Shown here piece by piece: positions 22,141 through 32,900 of a DNA stretch of 40,469 bases (its first letter is position 1; each line of letters opens with the position of its first letter). This DNA is from a virus. The notes beneath the pieces were generated by a model. It did no database searches and was not told the origin of the DNA. It saw only the letters and a program-made list of their open reading frames with translations. The position numbers were made by a program, and so were the translations under genes. The DNA lies in IMG/VR virus record IMGVR_UViG_3300035698_007296, positions 1-40,469 of that record; one strand, written 5' to 3'.

Positions 22141-24311
22141 AAAGCAGTCCATTTGAAAGTCAAAAGGCAATGGAAATTGCACTCAGAGAAGGAATCAAGA
22201 ACGGGGATCTTAACTCTGAAGACGTAGTATTTTACTCTATGGTTAATAGACTCACTGCTTCAACTAGGTCGATTCCTGTACCAGTTGGATCAGTTACTAG
22301 CGACTGGGGAACTGGTGGTACATCTGCTGTAATGCTTGACGAAGCTGGCAGAGGGCAGATGTATAGAGACTCTCGTAGAATCGTCAGAGATGACTCAATG
22401 GCTGGAAATGTGCTCATGAAATACATGATGCACGTATCTGGTCGTGGGTTAAAGATCTCACTTAAGCCAACGCTTGATGAAGAAGGAAAGCCAGTACCAC
22501 ATAAGAAAGCAGATCTATTAGATGATATTTATCCAGATGGTGCAGCAGAAGAAACAGCAAGAATGCTTATTGCTCAAACACTAACTAATGGTAGTATTTT
22601 TGTTCTACATCTTCCGCTTGACTCCATGTTCAGAGAGAAGGTTAATGACTTTGAAACAGTAGGCTATCCACAAATGAGAGCTATTCTTCCAGATCACGTA
22701 AGGAAGATTGTTCACTCTGATAGCTGGTCTTTCACAAGTCCTCCTTCACAATATCAACTGTCTACTCCGTTTAAGAAGATCTTCCCTAACGGAATTGTAC
22801 AGGCTGATAATATGACCCACCTAAGAATTTTCCAGGAATGGAATGATGGTATCTGGGGCTTGTCTCTCTTCTATAGATTTAACAAAGAAATTATGCGTTA
22901 TGTTGATTGGCTTGAGCAGAGAGCATTCAAGGCTAGAGCAGACAACTTAGTGTATTTGTTTAGAATGAGAGAAGGAGCACAGAGCGGAAAGAAATACGAA
23001 CTTCCTGATAAACCAATGATGATTGACCTTAATGCCCCTAATGAGGACGTTAAGGCCGTTGGACTAAACACTGGCTCTGGTAGTGATGCCAGAGGTGGTG
23101 ATGGCTATGAGTTCCGTCTTAGGTGTGCTCAAGCTGTTCATTTGCCAGAACATGAAGTAACAGAGAATGCTCAATACGCAGCACAGATCGGTAAGTTTGG
23201 ATTCCCGACAAGAATGTACGAATACATTCAAAACAACCTTGATGGTGCCCTTAAGCGTGTCTTCGCTAAGACACTTGGCGTCCCGCCTACTGAAGTAATG
23301 CTTGAATGGCCAAGAGTTGACACAAGAGACAGGGCTCAGATCGTAAGTGAAGTTACTTCTCTTGAGAAAGATCACGACATTTCAAAGGCTGAGGTACGTA
23401 GAGTACTTAGCTATGACGACAGAAACAAGGATGAGATTAACCAGGAGCTTAGCGATTCAATGTCGATTAATCCTGCTGGTAGTGGATCAATGTTCGGTAT
23501 GCCAGATAACTCAGGTATGCCATCAGGGTTCTCTGGCCTAGGCGATATTGGTAGTGCTGGTGGAGCATCTCCATCACCTGCTGGAGCAAATCCACAACCT
23601 CAGCCAAAGACAGCTGAGCCTAGTATCCCAGGACTAAGAATGTCTATGCCTGCATCTTACTGGCCAAGACTCTCTGCATCAATTGATCCAGAATCATTTG
23701 CTGGAAAGCTAAGAACGATGGAAGCTATCTCTGACTTTGGAATGAACTACGAAGTAATCGTAGATACTATTCCAGAACCAGGATTGCTTACGCTCGCTAC
23801 AGTTGGAGCTGACTATGGATACGCATCAGAAGGTGCTGCTATTGTTGGCGGAATGGATGAGAACGAAGACATCTGGATTGTTGGTGAAATGACATTCAAG
23901 AGAGTTCCTAGCGCTCAGTGGGCAACAGCATTTGGCTATGCACAAGAACGTTATCCTTCAATCAAAGAAGTATATACTGGTAGCGACGAACCTGAGCTAA
24001 CAGACGAGCTTAACAAGAACGGAATTAGAGCTACTGCAAAGCATCTTGGTGAAGACAGAACAAAGTTACTCATCAGTGCATTCCTGGATAACCATAAGAT
24101 CTTTATTCATCAGGATTGTGTTGAGCTTCTTACAGATTTGTTCCAGGCCGCAGCAGAGTCAATCGGCGGAATGGATTCAACTAAGTCAAGAGTAGATCAT
24201 AAGGATGCATTCCGGTACTTAATGATCGGCTTACTGGAGTCGTCAAAAATGATTGAATCAATCGGTTCACCTGAGGGCGGAGAACTCATAGAATCACCGG
24301 AGGCAGTATGA
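22137..24311 (+). CDS. Portal protein with C-terminal terminase-type nuclease domain
   Basis: The ATG overlaps the terL stop (ATGA). Residues 60-440 read as a portal: MYRDSRRIVRDDSMAGNVLM, a MRAILPDHVRKIV strand, MTHLRIFQEWNDGIWG, and a long stem helix (PTRMYEYIQNNLDGALKRVF). Residues 445-530 are a Gly/Pro/Ser linker. Residues 538-700 add a second domain with TerL-nuclease motifs: Asp559 (VGADYG), Glu584 (IVGEM), Asp617 (TGSDEPELTDEL) and Asp687/Asp690 (DHKDAFRYLM). All metal ligands are present. At 724 aa it is longer than most portals. The ring it forms is the DNA gateway; the nuclease part is unexplained. Confidence 0.82.
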   Translation: MKSSPFESQKAMEIALREGIKNGDLNSEDVVFYSMVNRLTASTRSIPVPVGSVTSDWGTGGTSAVMLDEAGRGQMYRDSRRIVRDDSMAGNVLMKYMMHVSGRGLKISLKPTLDEEGKPVPHKKADLLDDIYPDGAAEETARMLIAQTLTNGSIFVLHLPLDSMFREKVNDFETVGYPQMRAILPDHVRKIVHSDSWSFTSPPSQYQLSTPFKKIFPNGIVQADNMTHLRIFQEWNDGIWGLSLFYRFNKEIMRYVDWLEQRAFKARADNLVYLFRMREGAQSGKKYELPDKPMMIDLNAPNEDVKAVGLNTGSGSDARGGDGYEFRLRCAQAVHLPEHEVTENAQYAAQIGKFGFPTRMYEYIQNNLDGALKRVFAKTLGVPPTEVMLEWPRVDTRDRAQIVSEVTSLEKDHDISKAEVRRVLSYDDRNKDEINQELSDSMSINPAGSGSMFGMPDNSGMPSGFSGLGDIGSAGGASPSPAGANPQPQPKTAEPSIPGLRMSMPASYWPRLSASIDPESFAGKLRTMEAISDFGMNYEVIVDTIPEPGLLTLATVGADYGYASEGAAIVGGMDENEDIWIVGEMTFKRVPSAQWATAFGYAQERYPSIKEVYTGSDEPELTDELNKNGIRATAKHLGEDRTKLLISAFLDNHKIFIHQDCVELLTDLFQAAAESIGGMDSTKSRVDHKDAFRYLMIGLLESSKMIESIGSPEGGELIESPEAV

Positions 24312-25243
24312 CAGAAGCGAAAGAGAAAAAGTTAATAAATGAGTCGCCACAAAACTTTATTAGAATGGCATCAGTAAATCAGAATTCAAAAGAATTACTA
24401 AGTGCTCATAGCCTTCTGCATCAGTGGGCACAAGAGATTAGATCAAGCAGTCCGACAATGGAGATTGGGGAAAATAGATGGACCCTGCCATGGATTGCTG
24501 CTGCTCATGAAGCCGTTGTTAGGCGACTAACACAGCTTAAACCTAAATGGCAACATGATAGCCCTCTAAACGCTAGTGCCTTCTCTCCGCATCCTATTAT
24601 CATTGAGTATGGCGCAGTAGACATTTCTGGAGCCAATGGCAATGTATCAGTCTGTATGGATCAACCAGTTACAATTGATCATGTAATTAAGACAATCCAG
24701 CCAGATTTTACTACTAAGGTAATGGCTTCACTTCACCCTAAGAACCCTGGTTCTATGTACCATCTTGCTTTAATTCCTGCATCTCAGTGGAGAGAGCTAG
24801 GCGAGAACAAGAAGGAAGCTGCTGTTACTGCATTCAGGTCCGTAATGGGTCCTGCAATTAATGATCCAGGATATGAGAAAGACATTATCAAGGCTTCATT
24901 CGAGATAAAGATAGCAGCTAGAGAAGCAGAGACACGGCTTGAGGCTGAAGCTGCTGCTATAGAAATTGCATCAAGAGTCATTTCTGGAGATATGAAAGAA
25001 CCAGACTTTACGCAGATCAGTGCGTCCAGGATGTATATGGAAGAAATGATGAAGGTTGGCATGGAGATGCTTACTAAATTACTTGAGCCAATTGAGAACC
25101 ATGCACTTCTAATCAAAGGAGAAAAACAACTCAAAGCTGCGCTTAATAAGGTAAAGGCAAAAGGTAGGCCTACAAAAGCAGAAGCTAAAGATATTGCTAG
25201 AACAGCTGCTTTTATCATCGCTAAGAAACTGAAGGCAAAATAA
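24308..25243 (+). CDS. Hypothetical protein, 311 aa
   Basis: The ATG overlaps the portal stop (ATGA). The first 180 residues are mixed alpha/beta (FSPHPIIIEYGAVDISGANG; YHLALIPASQWRELGENKKE). Residues 190-225 are an Ala/Glu-rich helix (AREAETRLEAEAAAIEIASR), and the last 40 are Lys/Ala-rich. Its position after the portal is where a minor head or MuF-like protein often lies, but I see no MuF or ADP-ribosyltransferase motif. Not recognised. Confidence 0.7.
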   Translation: MTEAKEKKLINESPQNFIRMASVNQNSKELLSAHSLLHQWAQEIRSSSPTMEIGENRWTLPWIAAAHEAVVRRLTQLKPKWQHDSPLNASAFSPHPIIIEYGAVDISGANGNVSVCMDQPVTIDHVIKTIQPDFTTKVMASLHPKNPGSMYHLALIPASQWRELGENKKEAAVTAFRSVMGPAINDPGYEKDIIKASFEIKIAAREAETRLEAEAAAIEIASRVISGDMKEPDFTQISASRMYMEEMMKVGMEMLTKLLEPIENHALLIKGEKQLKAALNKVKAKGRPTKAEAKDIARTAAFIIAKKLKAK

Positions 25244-27264
25244 TGAGTCAAAAGTATAGCGTTCCAAATAATCCAGAAGGCAACACATGGGATTACGTTA
25301 TTCAGTACTATCCAGAGGCAGTATCTGCCGAAGAACTAAGAGATCTCTACTACAATGGTCCTGGTGGCGTTGTAGGGTATGCTGAGGACAAAGTAGATAC
25401 TTTCGCCGATACAGTCCTGGCTCCCTTATGGACCTATTACAAAGAGAGCTGGGTACCTGAAATGGGTGCTCTTGCAGAAATATTTGCATTTATCAGAGGA
25501 GCAAGCGAAGGCAGGCTGAAGACAAGAGTAAGAACTGCTATGCTTAGAGCAGCCAATGAAGCGCTTGCTAAAAGAGCACAAATATCCCAGACTGGCCTAG
25601 ACATGATTATGAACGAAGCGTTCTTCACTGTCTACTATGACGTAATGGAAAAAGTAGAGATTATCTATAAGAACGTTGGTAGGACTAACAAGAGCTGGTG
25701 GACCGTATTCGCCAGAAAGTATGTCATCTTTATTGGGCTACTAGGTGGGTCTGTGGTTGCAGGAACAGGAGTTATGGGCGCAATCGCATATGGAGCAGCT
25801 AAGTGGATGTCTGCCCTTCAACGAGGCGAAATGTCTACTGCTCAAGAAGTTCTGTATAAAACAATTAGGGGAGTAGCTAAGACGGCTGAAGGAATAAGAA
25901 ATGTGCTTCTACTCCCAGGGAAAGCTATTAAAAGAGTATTTGGTACTTCTCCGTTTAAAAACATCCATGATTTTAAGCTCCTAACTGTCTCGCTTAAGGA
26001 AAGCTTTAACAATAGTGGATTCAATTCATGGATACGTGGATGGAACAATGGGCTTGTTGTAAGAGCTGTTGGAGATTACACAATAGACGTAAAGCAAATG
26101 GGTCCTGTTGCATCCGCTGCACTTGCTACAGCTAGCGTTGCTTCAGCTGTGCTTATTGGAGCGGCAGTTGGCTTTGGAGCAGCATACCTTACATTCAGAG
26201 CTCTTATGGCTATTCCAGTGATTGGCCAAAGTAAGTTTATGAACAAGTATAGATACGCAGAGCCATCATATACAAACGAAATGCAGATGGAAGACATGAG
26301 GGAGATGCTAGAGAGGTCTCAGAATGTAGCAAGCTTTGTTGTTAATAAGATTGTTCCCATTACAGATAGAATGGCAACTGTTTATGCCGCTATTGAAGAG
26401 TATGGAGAAGTAGTAAGACAGTCAATCTCTGATACATATAATGAGCTAGGGCTTGAGGGACAAGCTGGGCTGGCAAAAGGAAAGCTATTTAACTCTAGGC
26501 AAGAATTAGTATCAATTAGAAATATGGTTAGTTCTCTACAAGCAGACTCTGAAGATGAAAGAGAAGCAATCAATGGCGCTAAAGATTTCTTGTCCGAGGA
26601 GTTGGATGCAAAGATACAGGAATTAGATTTAGTTACGGCTCAGTATGGAATAGTTAGCGGGGCTTCTAGTGGAGAAATATTCCCTTATATTGACGAGTTT
26701 AGAGTCCTAACAATCCTTCAGCCTGCAATAGAAATACTTGTTGGAGATGCTACTGTTGCTTCTATCGAGAAGTTGTCAGATGATGAGATGTCAGTTATAC
26801 TATCAAAGGCAGCTGAGATGCAGTCTGAAGAAATAGAAAAGTACACGCTAGAACTCGCAATGGAATTTATTGGCGATACCACAGAGATGGAGATTGACGT
26901 TGAAACTATTGGGAATGACGTAATCCTTAGAACAATGATGGCTGCAGAAGGACTTACTAATCTGATAAACATTGGGAACTATCCATTAGCTGAGTTTGAT
27001 AATTACTACGATGTACTTGTTAATGCAGAACCAGAACTTGTCGGACAAATAAAGGAAGACATCTCGGAGTCGCTAAGAAACCTAGCAATATTTAGAGCTG
27101 CTCTTACAATCAATCAAGCAGTACAGGGTCAATCAAGAACCCTTAACGATGCTGGTCAAGTAACGAATCCAGTTTATTCTGATGTTGCATCAATAATTAA
27201 AGAAAACGAAGAGGCAGCTGGCAATACTATTGCTCCTGGAAACACGGAATACACACAAGATTAA
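25243..27264 (+). CDS. Large protein with two hydrophobic segments, 673 aa
   Basis: The ATG overlaps the previous stop (TAATG). Two segments are long and hydrophobic enough to cross a membrane: about 160-186 (VIFIGLLGGSVVAGTGVMGA and beyond) and 289-327 (Gly/Ala-rich, ending FRALMAIPVIG). The rest is helical, with likely coiled regions around 345-480. A late-position phage protein of this type could be an ejection protein that forms a channel in the host envelope, but this is inference. No family is recognised. Confidence 0.72.
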   Translation: MSQKYSVPNNPEGNTWDYVIQYYPEAVSAEELRDLYYNGPGGVVGYAEDKVDTFADTVLAPLWTYYKESWVPEMGALAEIFAFIRGASEGRLKTRVRTAMLRAANEALAKRAQISQTGLDMIMNEAFFTVYYDVMEKVEIIYKNVGRTNKSWWTVFARKYVIFIGLLGGSVVAGTGVMGAIAYGAAKWMSALQRGEMSTAQEVLYKTIRGVAKTAEGIRNVLLLPGKAIKRVFGTSPFKNIHDFKLLTVSLKESFNNSGFNSWIRGWNNGLVVRAVGDYTIDVKQMGPVASAALATASVASAVLIGAAVGFGAAYLTFRALMAIPVIGQSKFMNKYRYAEPSYTNEMQMEDMREMLERSQNVASFVVNKIVPITDRMATVYAAIEEYGEVVRQSISDTYNELGLEGQAGLAKGKLFNSRQELVSIRNMVSSLQADSEDEREAINGAKDFLSEELDAKIQELDLVTAQYGIVSGASSGEIFPYIDEFRVLTILQPAIEILVGDATVASIEKLSDDEMSVILSKAAEMQSEEIEKYTLELAMEFIGDTTEMEIDVETIGNDVILRTMMAAEGLTNLINIGNYPLAEFDNYYDVLVNAEPELVGQIKEDISESLRNLAIFRAALTINQAVQGQSRTLNDAGQVTNPVYSDVASIIKENEEAAGNTIAPGNTEYTQD

Positions 27265-27273
27265 TAGGAAGAT

Positions 27274-29940
27274 ATGACTGATAAAATTGATAAAGGTATC
27301 TATGATGGTAATCCTAGCTATTCCGGCATGGTCTTCAAACCAGAATATGGTACTATTGATTTTGGTAGTGGGTACGAAGATTTAGACCCAGCTATTAAAT
27401 TAATGATAGATGGATTGAACCTATCAGTTAGCGAAGCAATAACCTCTCGTGATCGTCAAAGAGTCGATTTTCTTGAAAGCACCAGATTCAGTGTTATGAT
27501 GATGAAGAGCCAGTATCCAGAAGCTATTGAGTATCTAGATATAATTCTTAAGGCAATAGATGACGACATCGAGAAGGCTAGAAAAGAAGCAGAGCTTGGA
27601 TATGACTACGATATGCCTGAGGTTGCTCCACCAACAAGCATTATCAACCCAGAGACAAATGCATTTGATGTAGCACTGTCTACTGATGAGATGCTTAATA
27701 GAGATAGAATACCAACAGAGATGTCTCTTCCGACAGACGAAGAAATGGATGCAGATCACCAGCTTAGAGACATTGTTAGTGCCTATCAGTATCCAAACAA
27801 TAACAACCTTGGAAGAATTATTGAGTTCTATAACCATGTAGATACAAGACTGACTGAAGCAGAAACCACCAGCGATGAAGAACGAATGCTTAATAATGCT
27901 AGTAAAGAATATTTAAGCTCACTGCTTCTTAAGGCATGGAATACAATAGAATGGAATCTTGTGCCTCAAGAACTGAAAGAAAAGGCTGAGTGGCTTACGA
28001 AGAACCGTGTTAACGAAGCAACTGCAGAGCACTTTATCAACGGAGATATTGACGAAAACTTCTCAACTGAGAATAAAATAGCTATGGCTAATCAGATTAT
28101 TGAAGAGCTCTCTCCGTCTCGCTCTCTTGGTATTCTTCAAGTAGACTCAGAGCTTGGACATATCAAAGAATTAATCTTTCAAGAAACAATGCAGTTCTGG
28201 AGCTCACTTAACTCTCAGCTAGCAAATGGGTATCAAGATGAAATCAGAACAATTATTTCTGACCAAGTAGACCAAGTGGCTATGGAAGCAGCAATGAGAC
28301 CATCTAGCGGGATTACTACCTATGCTCAGTATTTGCCTGAAGCCCTTGATAAGTCTACAGCCAACGAGCTAATAAGAAACCTAAGAATTTCAGTTACAAC
28401 AAGGATTAATCTGTTTGCAGAAAACGGAGATCTATCAGCTGGTGCACTTGAAGGTATCCCATACTCAACAAGGCATACAGACCTAGTAGCAATTGGAAAA
28501 GAACAACTAAGAGAGAAGTATGGGTATAAAGGCTTTGAGATGTTCTCTGAGCGTGGCTGGCTTCCTTACTTTGTACAAGTAACAGTAGTCAATACTGCTA
28601 TTAATAGTGTAAGAAATCTATCTGATAAACTTTGTGACGAACTGGAGAAAATCGTAGACGACTCAATTGGGCTAACGCAAAACGATCTAACCAAATTAGT
28701 CCATAATGGAATAATAGAAATAGTAGATTCAGTTGACGATGCATTGCATGAAGCTGTTATGAAGTCTGCAGGAGTCCAAGAAGTCTGGGATACTTTCTTC
28801 TCATACCTTAACGAGATGCAGCTATTTAACCAGAAGTTCTACCTCCAGATGTTTAATACAGCAAAGGACGTTGCAAGTGCTGTTGTAAACGGAGCATTCC
28901 GCCCACTAGGTGCAGCAAGACACGCAGAAGTTGTAAGACGCTATAATGTAGCTACAGCACAAGCACAGTCCGCAGCAAGGGCCGGTAATCTTGAAGCAGG
29001 ATACAATAAGTATCTAGAGGTCAATTTCTTTCAACAACAAATACCACGCCTTAATACTGGCGGAGAGATTGTTCTAAGCAAAGGGCTCGTGCCTGGACAG
29101 AACTATGGAGATGCACTTTCGGCTTGGGCAAGTAAGGCAATAGCGTCTGGTAGAGTTGCAAGCCTAGATGAATTTTACTATGGAGAATGGAGAGTACTAA
29201 GAGAGAAATTTCTGCCTGACGCAATGGACTCTTATCAAAGGATACACGGCGAAGTAATGCCTCCTGGCAATCAGCAAGACTTCAGGGAACAATATCTAGC
29301 AACTGGACACGTTGATATATATTCTCAGACAAAAAAGGATCTTGAGGCAATGTTTGAAGATCTTGATTATGTAAAGAACCCAATGCGTGGGACAAGAATG
29401 TTTGAAGACACTCTCTCTGCTTTCATTCCTGGGGTAGGAGCTGCTGTTGCGAGCATAAATGACATTGCAAATGTTATTATGACAGATGCAGTCCCTGAGC
29501 TTAGGTCTTATATCCCAGAAGAGTACGAAGAGGACTGGGCTCGTTTACAGAGTAGTTACTATATAAGATTCAGAAACGGGGAAGACGTTGATATGGGTAA
29601 AGAGAACATAGCGTTTTACGAGGCTCATGGCATAGATCTTAATGCTATTCTCTCTGCTATACTTGGAAGAAAGATAGAAGATGGCAGCTATGAACAAATA
29701 GGGGTCCAACAGGAAGAGAGCCAAGCAATGGTCCTAATGGTCAGCTATAAAAATATGATACTTGATATTTTTGAAAACAATGAAGACGCTTCTTCCGCTG
29801 CTTTCCTTCTTGAGGTGCTCGGAGATCTGGTATATGACACAGACAATTTAGATGAGAAAAGAACAATAGAAGCTACATACGAGTGGCTACTAACACATAA
29901 GGTTCTCCCATTAGTAGAGGTTCAAGGAGGGAGTTTATAA
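27274..29940 (+). CDS. Large helical hypothetical protein, 888 aa
   Basis: ATG with AGGAAG closely upstream, nine bases after the previous stop. Nearly all predicted-looking structure is alpha-helical and acidic, for example IEYLDIILKAIDDDIEKARK and DEERMLNNASKEYLSSLLLK. A Tyr/Arg-rich stretch lies around residues 540-600 (HAEVVRRYNVATAQAQSAAR), and a short hydrophobic Ala/Gly segment (SAFIPGVGAAVASINDIANV) near 715. No catalytic motif is visible. Its stop overlaps the start of the 2400-aa gene (TAATG). It is probably part of one assembly with its large neighbours. Confidence 0.72.
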   Translation: MTDKIDKGIYDGNPSYSGMVFKPEYGTIDFGSGYEDLDPAIKLMIDGLNLSVSEAITSRDRQRVDFLESTRFSVMMMKSQYPEAIEYLDIILKAIDDDIEKARKEAELGYDYDMPEVAPPTSIINPETNAFDVALSTDEMLNRDRIPTEMSLPTDEEMDADHQLRDIVSAYQYPNNNNLGRIIEFYNHVDTRLTEAETTSDEERMLNNASKEYLSSLLLKAWNTIEWNLVPQELKEKAEWLTKNRVNEATAEHFINGDIDENFSTENKIAMANQIIEELSPSRSLGILQVDSELGHIKELIFQETMQFWSSLNSQLANGYQDEIRTIISDQVDQVAMEAAMRPSSGITTYAQYLPEALDKSTANELIRNLRISVTTRINLFAENGDLSAGALEGIPYSTRHTDLVAIGKEQLREKYGYKGFEMFSERGWLPYFVQVTVVNTAINSVRNLSDKLCDELEKIVDDSIGLTQNDLTKLVHNGIIEIVDSVDDALHEAVMKSAGVQEVWDTFFSYLNEMQLFNQKFYLQMFNTAKDVASAVVNGAFRPLGAARHAEVVRRYNVATAQAQSAARAGNLEAGYNKYLEVNFFQQQIPRLNTGGEIVLSKGLVPGQNYGDALSAWASKAIASGRVASLDEFYYGEWRVLREKFLPDAMDSYQRIHGEVMPPGNQQDFREQYLATGHVDIYSQTKKDLEAMFEDLDYVKNPMRGTRMFEDTLSAFIPGVGAAVASINDIANVIMTDAVPELRSYIPEEYEEDWARLQSSYYIRFRNGEDVDMGKENIAFYEAHGIDLNAILSAILGRKIEDGSYEQIGVQQEESQAMVLMVSYKNMILDIFENNEDASSAAFLLEVLGDLVYDTDNLDEKRTIEATYEWLLTHKVLPLVEVQGGSL

Positions 29941-32900
29941 TGCCCAGTAAATTTACTAATTTTCCAGCGATGAGCGTAGATACAAACTCTAGAACGAAAG
30001 AGCTTATGACTGATGCTCTTAAACAAATAGAGATTCAATACGACGTTTACATGGGGCGTTATAAGGATGAACCAGATAAACAGAACTACCTTCTTGTTGT
30101 AGCTGGGAATATGGCTGCTAAGTGGTATCAAATATTCTACCAGCTTCAAGATACAAAGCTTGCAGACTCTCAGAGGTTTGGTCGCTGCAAAGGTTCAGTT
30201 GGAGTTTCAGAAGAAGAATGCGTAAGAATGATGTATGAGTCTGAGATTAAGGGCGAATTTGCGCTTATGGATCAAACTCTACAAAGTAGCCAAGCGCAGT
30301 CAACAGATGCTCTTCAAGGACTATCTGACGATAAAATGATGACTCCTTCGCTGTGGATGGTAGGCTTCTATCAGGTGAAAGGGTGGTATGACTTTTCAAC
30401 ATACGCCAGATTCAGACTGAACATTCCAGACAGGATTTTTGACTCACTTGTTATTCCTATTTTTGACGACATCTATATGGCAGAACTCAGAGAGCAGTTC
30501 GCAGATACAAGAGAGATTCTTCCATCAAGGCTGAGAGAGATTATTGATGAGAAATATGTACTTGCGATACAATATCTCGATGCTAAATGGAAAGCGTTTC
30601 TTAAGGGACAACTTGATCCGATAGAGTACGAACTCGGAAGACTTAATGACATTAACATTGAAGTTGCAAAAGCAATATCAGATATGCGTAATCGTGGATT
30701 CGCTGTTTACTCTGACGATACTTATGGCCTTGCAATGGAATCTGCAGACACAGACCTAAGCATACCTGAACTAATGCTTCAGCGAAAAGAAGCTGCTTCT
30801 GAAACAAATAATACTATTGTACAGCCATACCTAAGACGAGATGCTTTATACATGGTTGACTTTGACTTCACCTGTGAAGATGTACAGAATAGACTAGATT
30901 ACCTTGATTCAATCAACTCTCTAATCCCACTGTATCCTCCAACTCAAACTGGAGTTGGAGACCACGATGCGATAGACAAGAGGCAAACATTTGAAGATAC
31001 ATACAGAATGCTTTACGTGTACAAGCAATCTTACTGTACCGAGCTCTCTACTAATACTTACTCTACTGCACCAGTCTTCTTTGAACAGAAAGCAACGATT
31101 AAAGATAACGAATTGTCAACAGAGGACTTTCCAGTAGCGAAGCAATCTTATCACGACTACCTTGACCTTGTGTGGGAACAAGCAGAGCATGGAGACTTTT
31201 TAGCAGATAATGTTATGTCAGGAATTGATTTAACACGAGCTGCCGGAGAGAAGTTCCTTAGCCAAGAGATTGAGAACCTAAGGACAGGTCACCTGCAAGC
31301 AATACATGATAGACTAGATGCATTTGTATCTGCTCCGTGGAATGGGCCTAAGATTGCAAATAACAGAGGTGTCTTTCTTCCGTACATTGGATTTGATGAA
31401 TGCGAAGATCTCTTCAAACTATGGATGGCAAGAGAAGTGAGAGCTGTATTCTCATTAATGCAAGACTACGTTGAAAATGGAGAAGAGAACGCAGCCGGAT
31501 ATACGCCAACAACTGTAACAATAATTACAATGCTAGACGAAATTAAGAGAGAAGCTTATGATCCGTATCTAGATGCCTATGGTGATGAGCTGTGGGGGTC
31601 TATTAAAGATACTCACTGGGATGCTTACAGAAGTACTATGCTCTCATATGACGGCATAGAACAGCAAAGTTTCAATCAATTTTATTATGATATTGCGATG
31701 CACGAAGCAGACCTAGCTAAAGAGACAGCGTTGCAGGATATGCTAAGAATTACATCAAGAGAAGTGGCTGGTCCTCCAGGATCGACAATGATGATTCTCA
31801 GTCAGGCTAAATATATGCCCTCTCTAGATAAAACGATTACTCAGGCTGATGCATCTGCTACTGTCGTTGGCTTTATAAGAACATCTGCTGACTCTAGTGA
31901 CTACATAGAAGGACAGCTCTATGCTGATAACATTAGAGGAGAGTTCCATAGCGGGACAATCTTTATTAACGGAGAAGTATTCGGCGGTATTACAGTAGAC
32001 TTCCAGAAGACGATTCAAGACTTTGAAGACATCTACAAAACAGGAAGAGTTCCCTATGCGTCAAAGGCAGATGTTGTTGAAGCAGTTCAGACAATGCAGT
32101 TACTCCAGCCATTAGTTCCGACTGATGTTGATTCAAGGCTTAGGTTTGAAAAGATCTTTGGCGCATACTGGGCCGAGCTTATGCATATGTCACCGTCGGG
32201 CTTTGGCTCTATGAGTGCAGAAGATATTCAAGGGTGGATCACATTTCAAACAGGTGTTATGCTAGGCAAGTACAAAGACCTATTAGACATAGCACAGAGA
32301 GTTTCCGCTAATCAGTATAATCTTGGAATAGGAGCTGCTGAAGACGCGATAGACAAACTTGACGAAGTAAACGATATGGCTATGTGGGCTAACGCATCCC
32401 TTGACGAGAAATCTAAGCAGCTTACTCAAGCTGTCGTCAACGCAGAAGAGCACCTTGTTAGTTGGGCTGATGTAGCATCTAATATAATGACTACTAGGGT
32501 TAACGTTATAAACTCCCATCTACATATGGCGGTCTCAGACCAAGTTCCAGTCCCAGATGATATAATGTCTCAGGCAAATGATATTGTAAAGATGAATTTC
32601 AATCTACGAACAATTGGATGGCCTGATCTTTCAGCTGCTCTTGAAGAACTATTAAAAACAATGAATGAGAATGTTAATCTTCCAACAGTCTCTCATCCTG
32701 TCAGTATAGAGGCTATTGAACCAAAGAGAGTAGAAGCAGGGCTATTTACTCCTTATGTTAAGTTTAATGGTGTCCGTCCTGGGAAAGCATTTCACGTCGA
32801 ATCGTTTACTGATGAAAGCCTAGAGGTAATAAGAGAGTATGTAGAAGAAAGGACCAATGCAGGAAGGGAGCTTTCGATAGAAAGTAAGGTTCATGGATTC

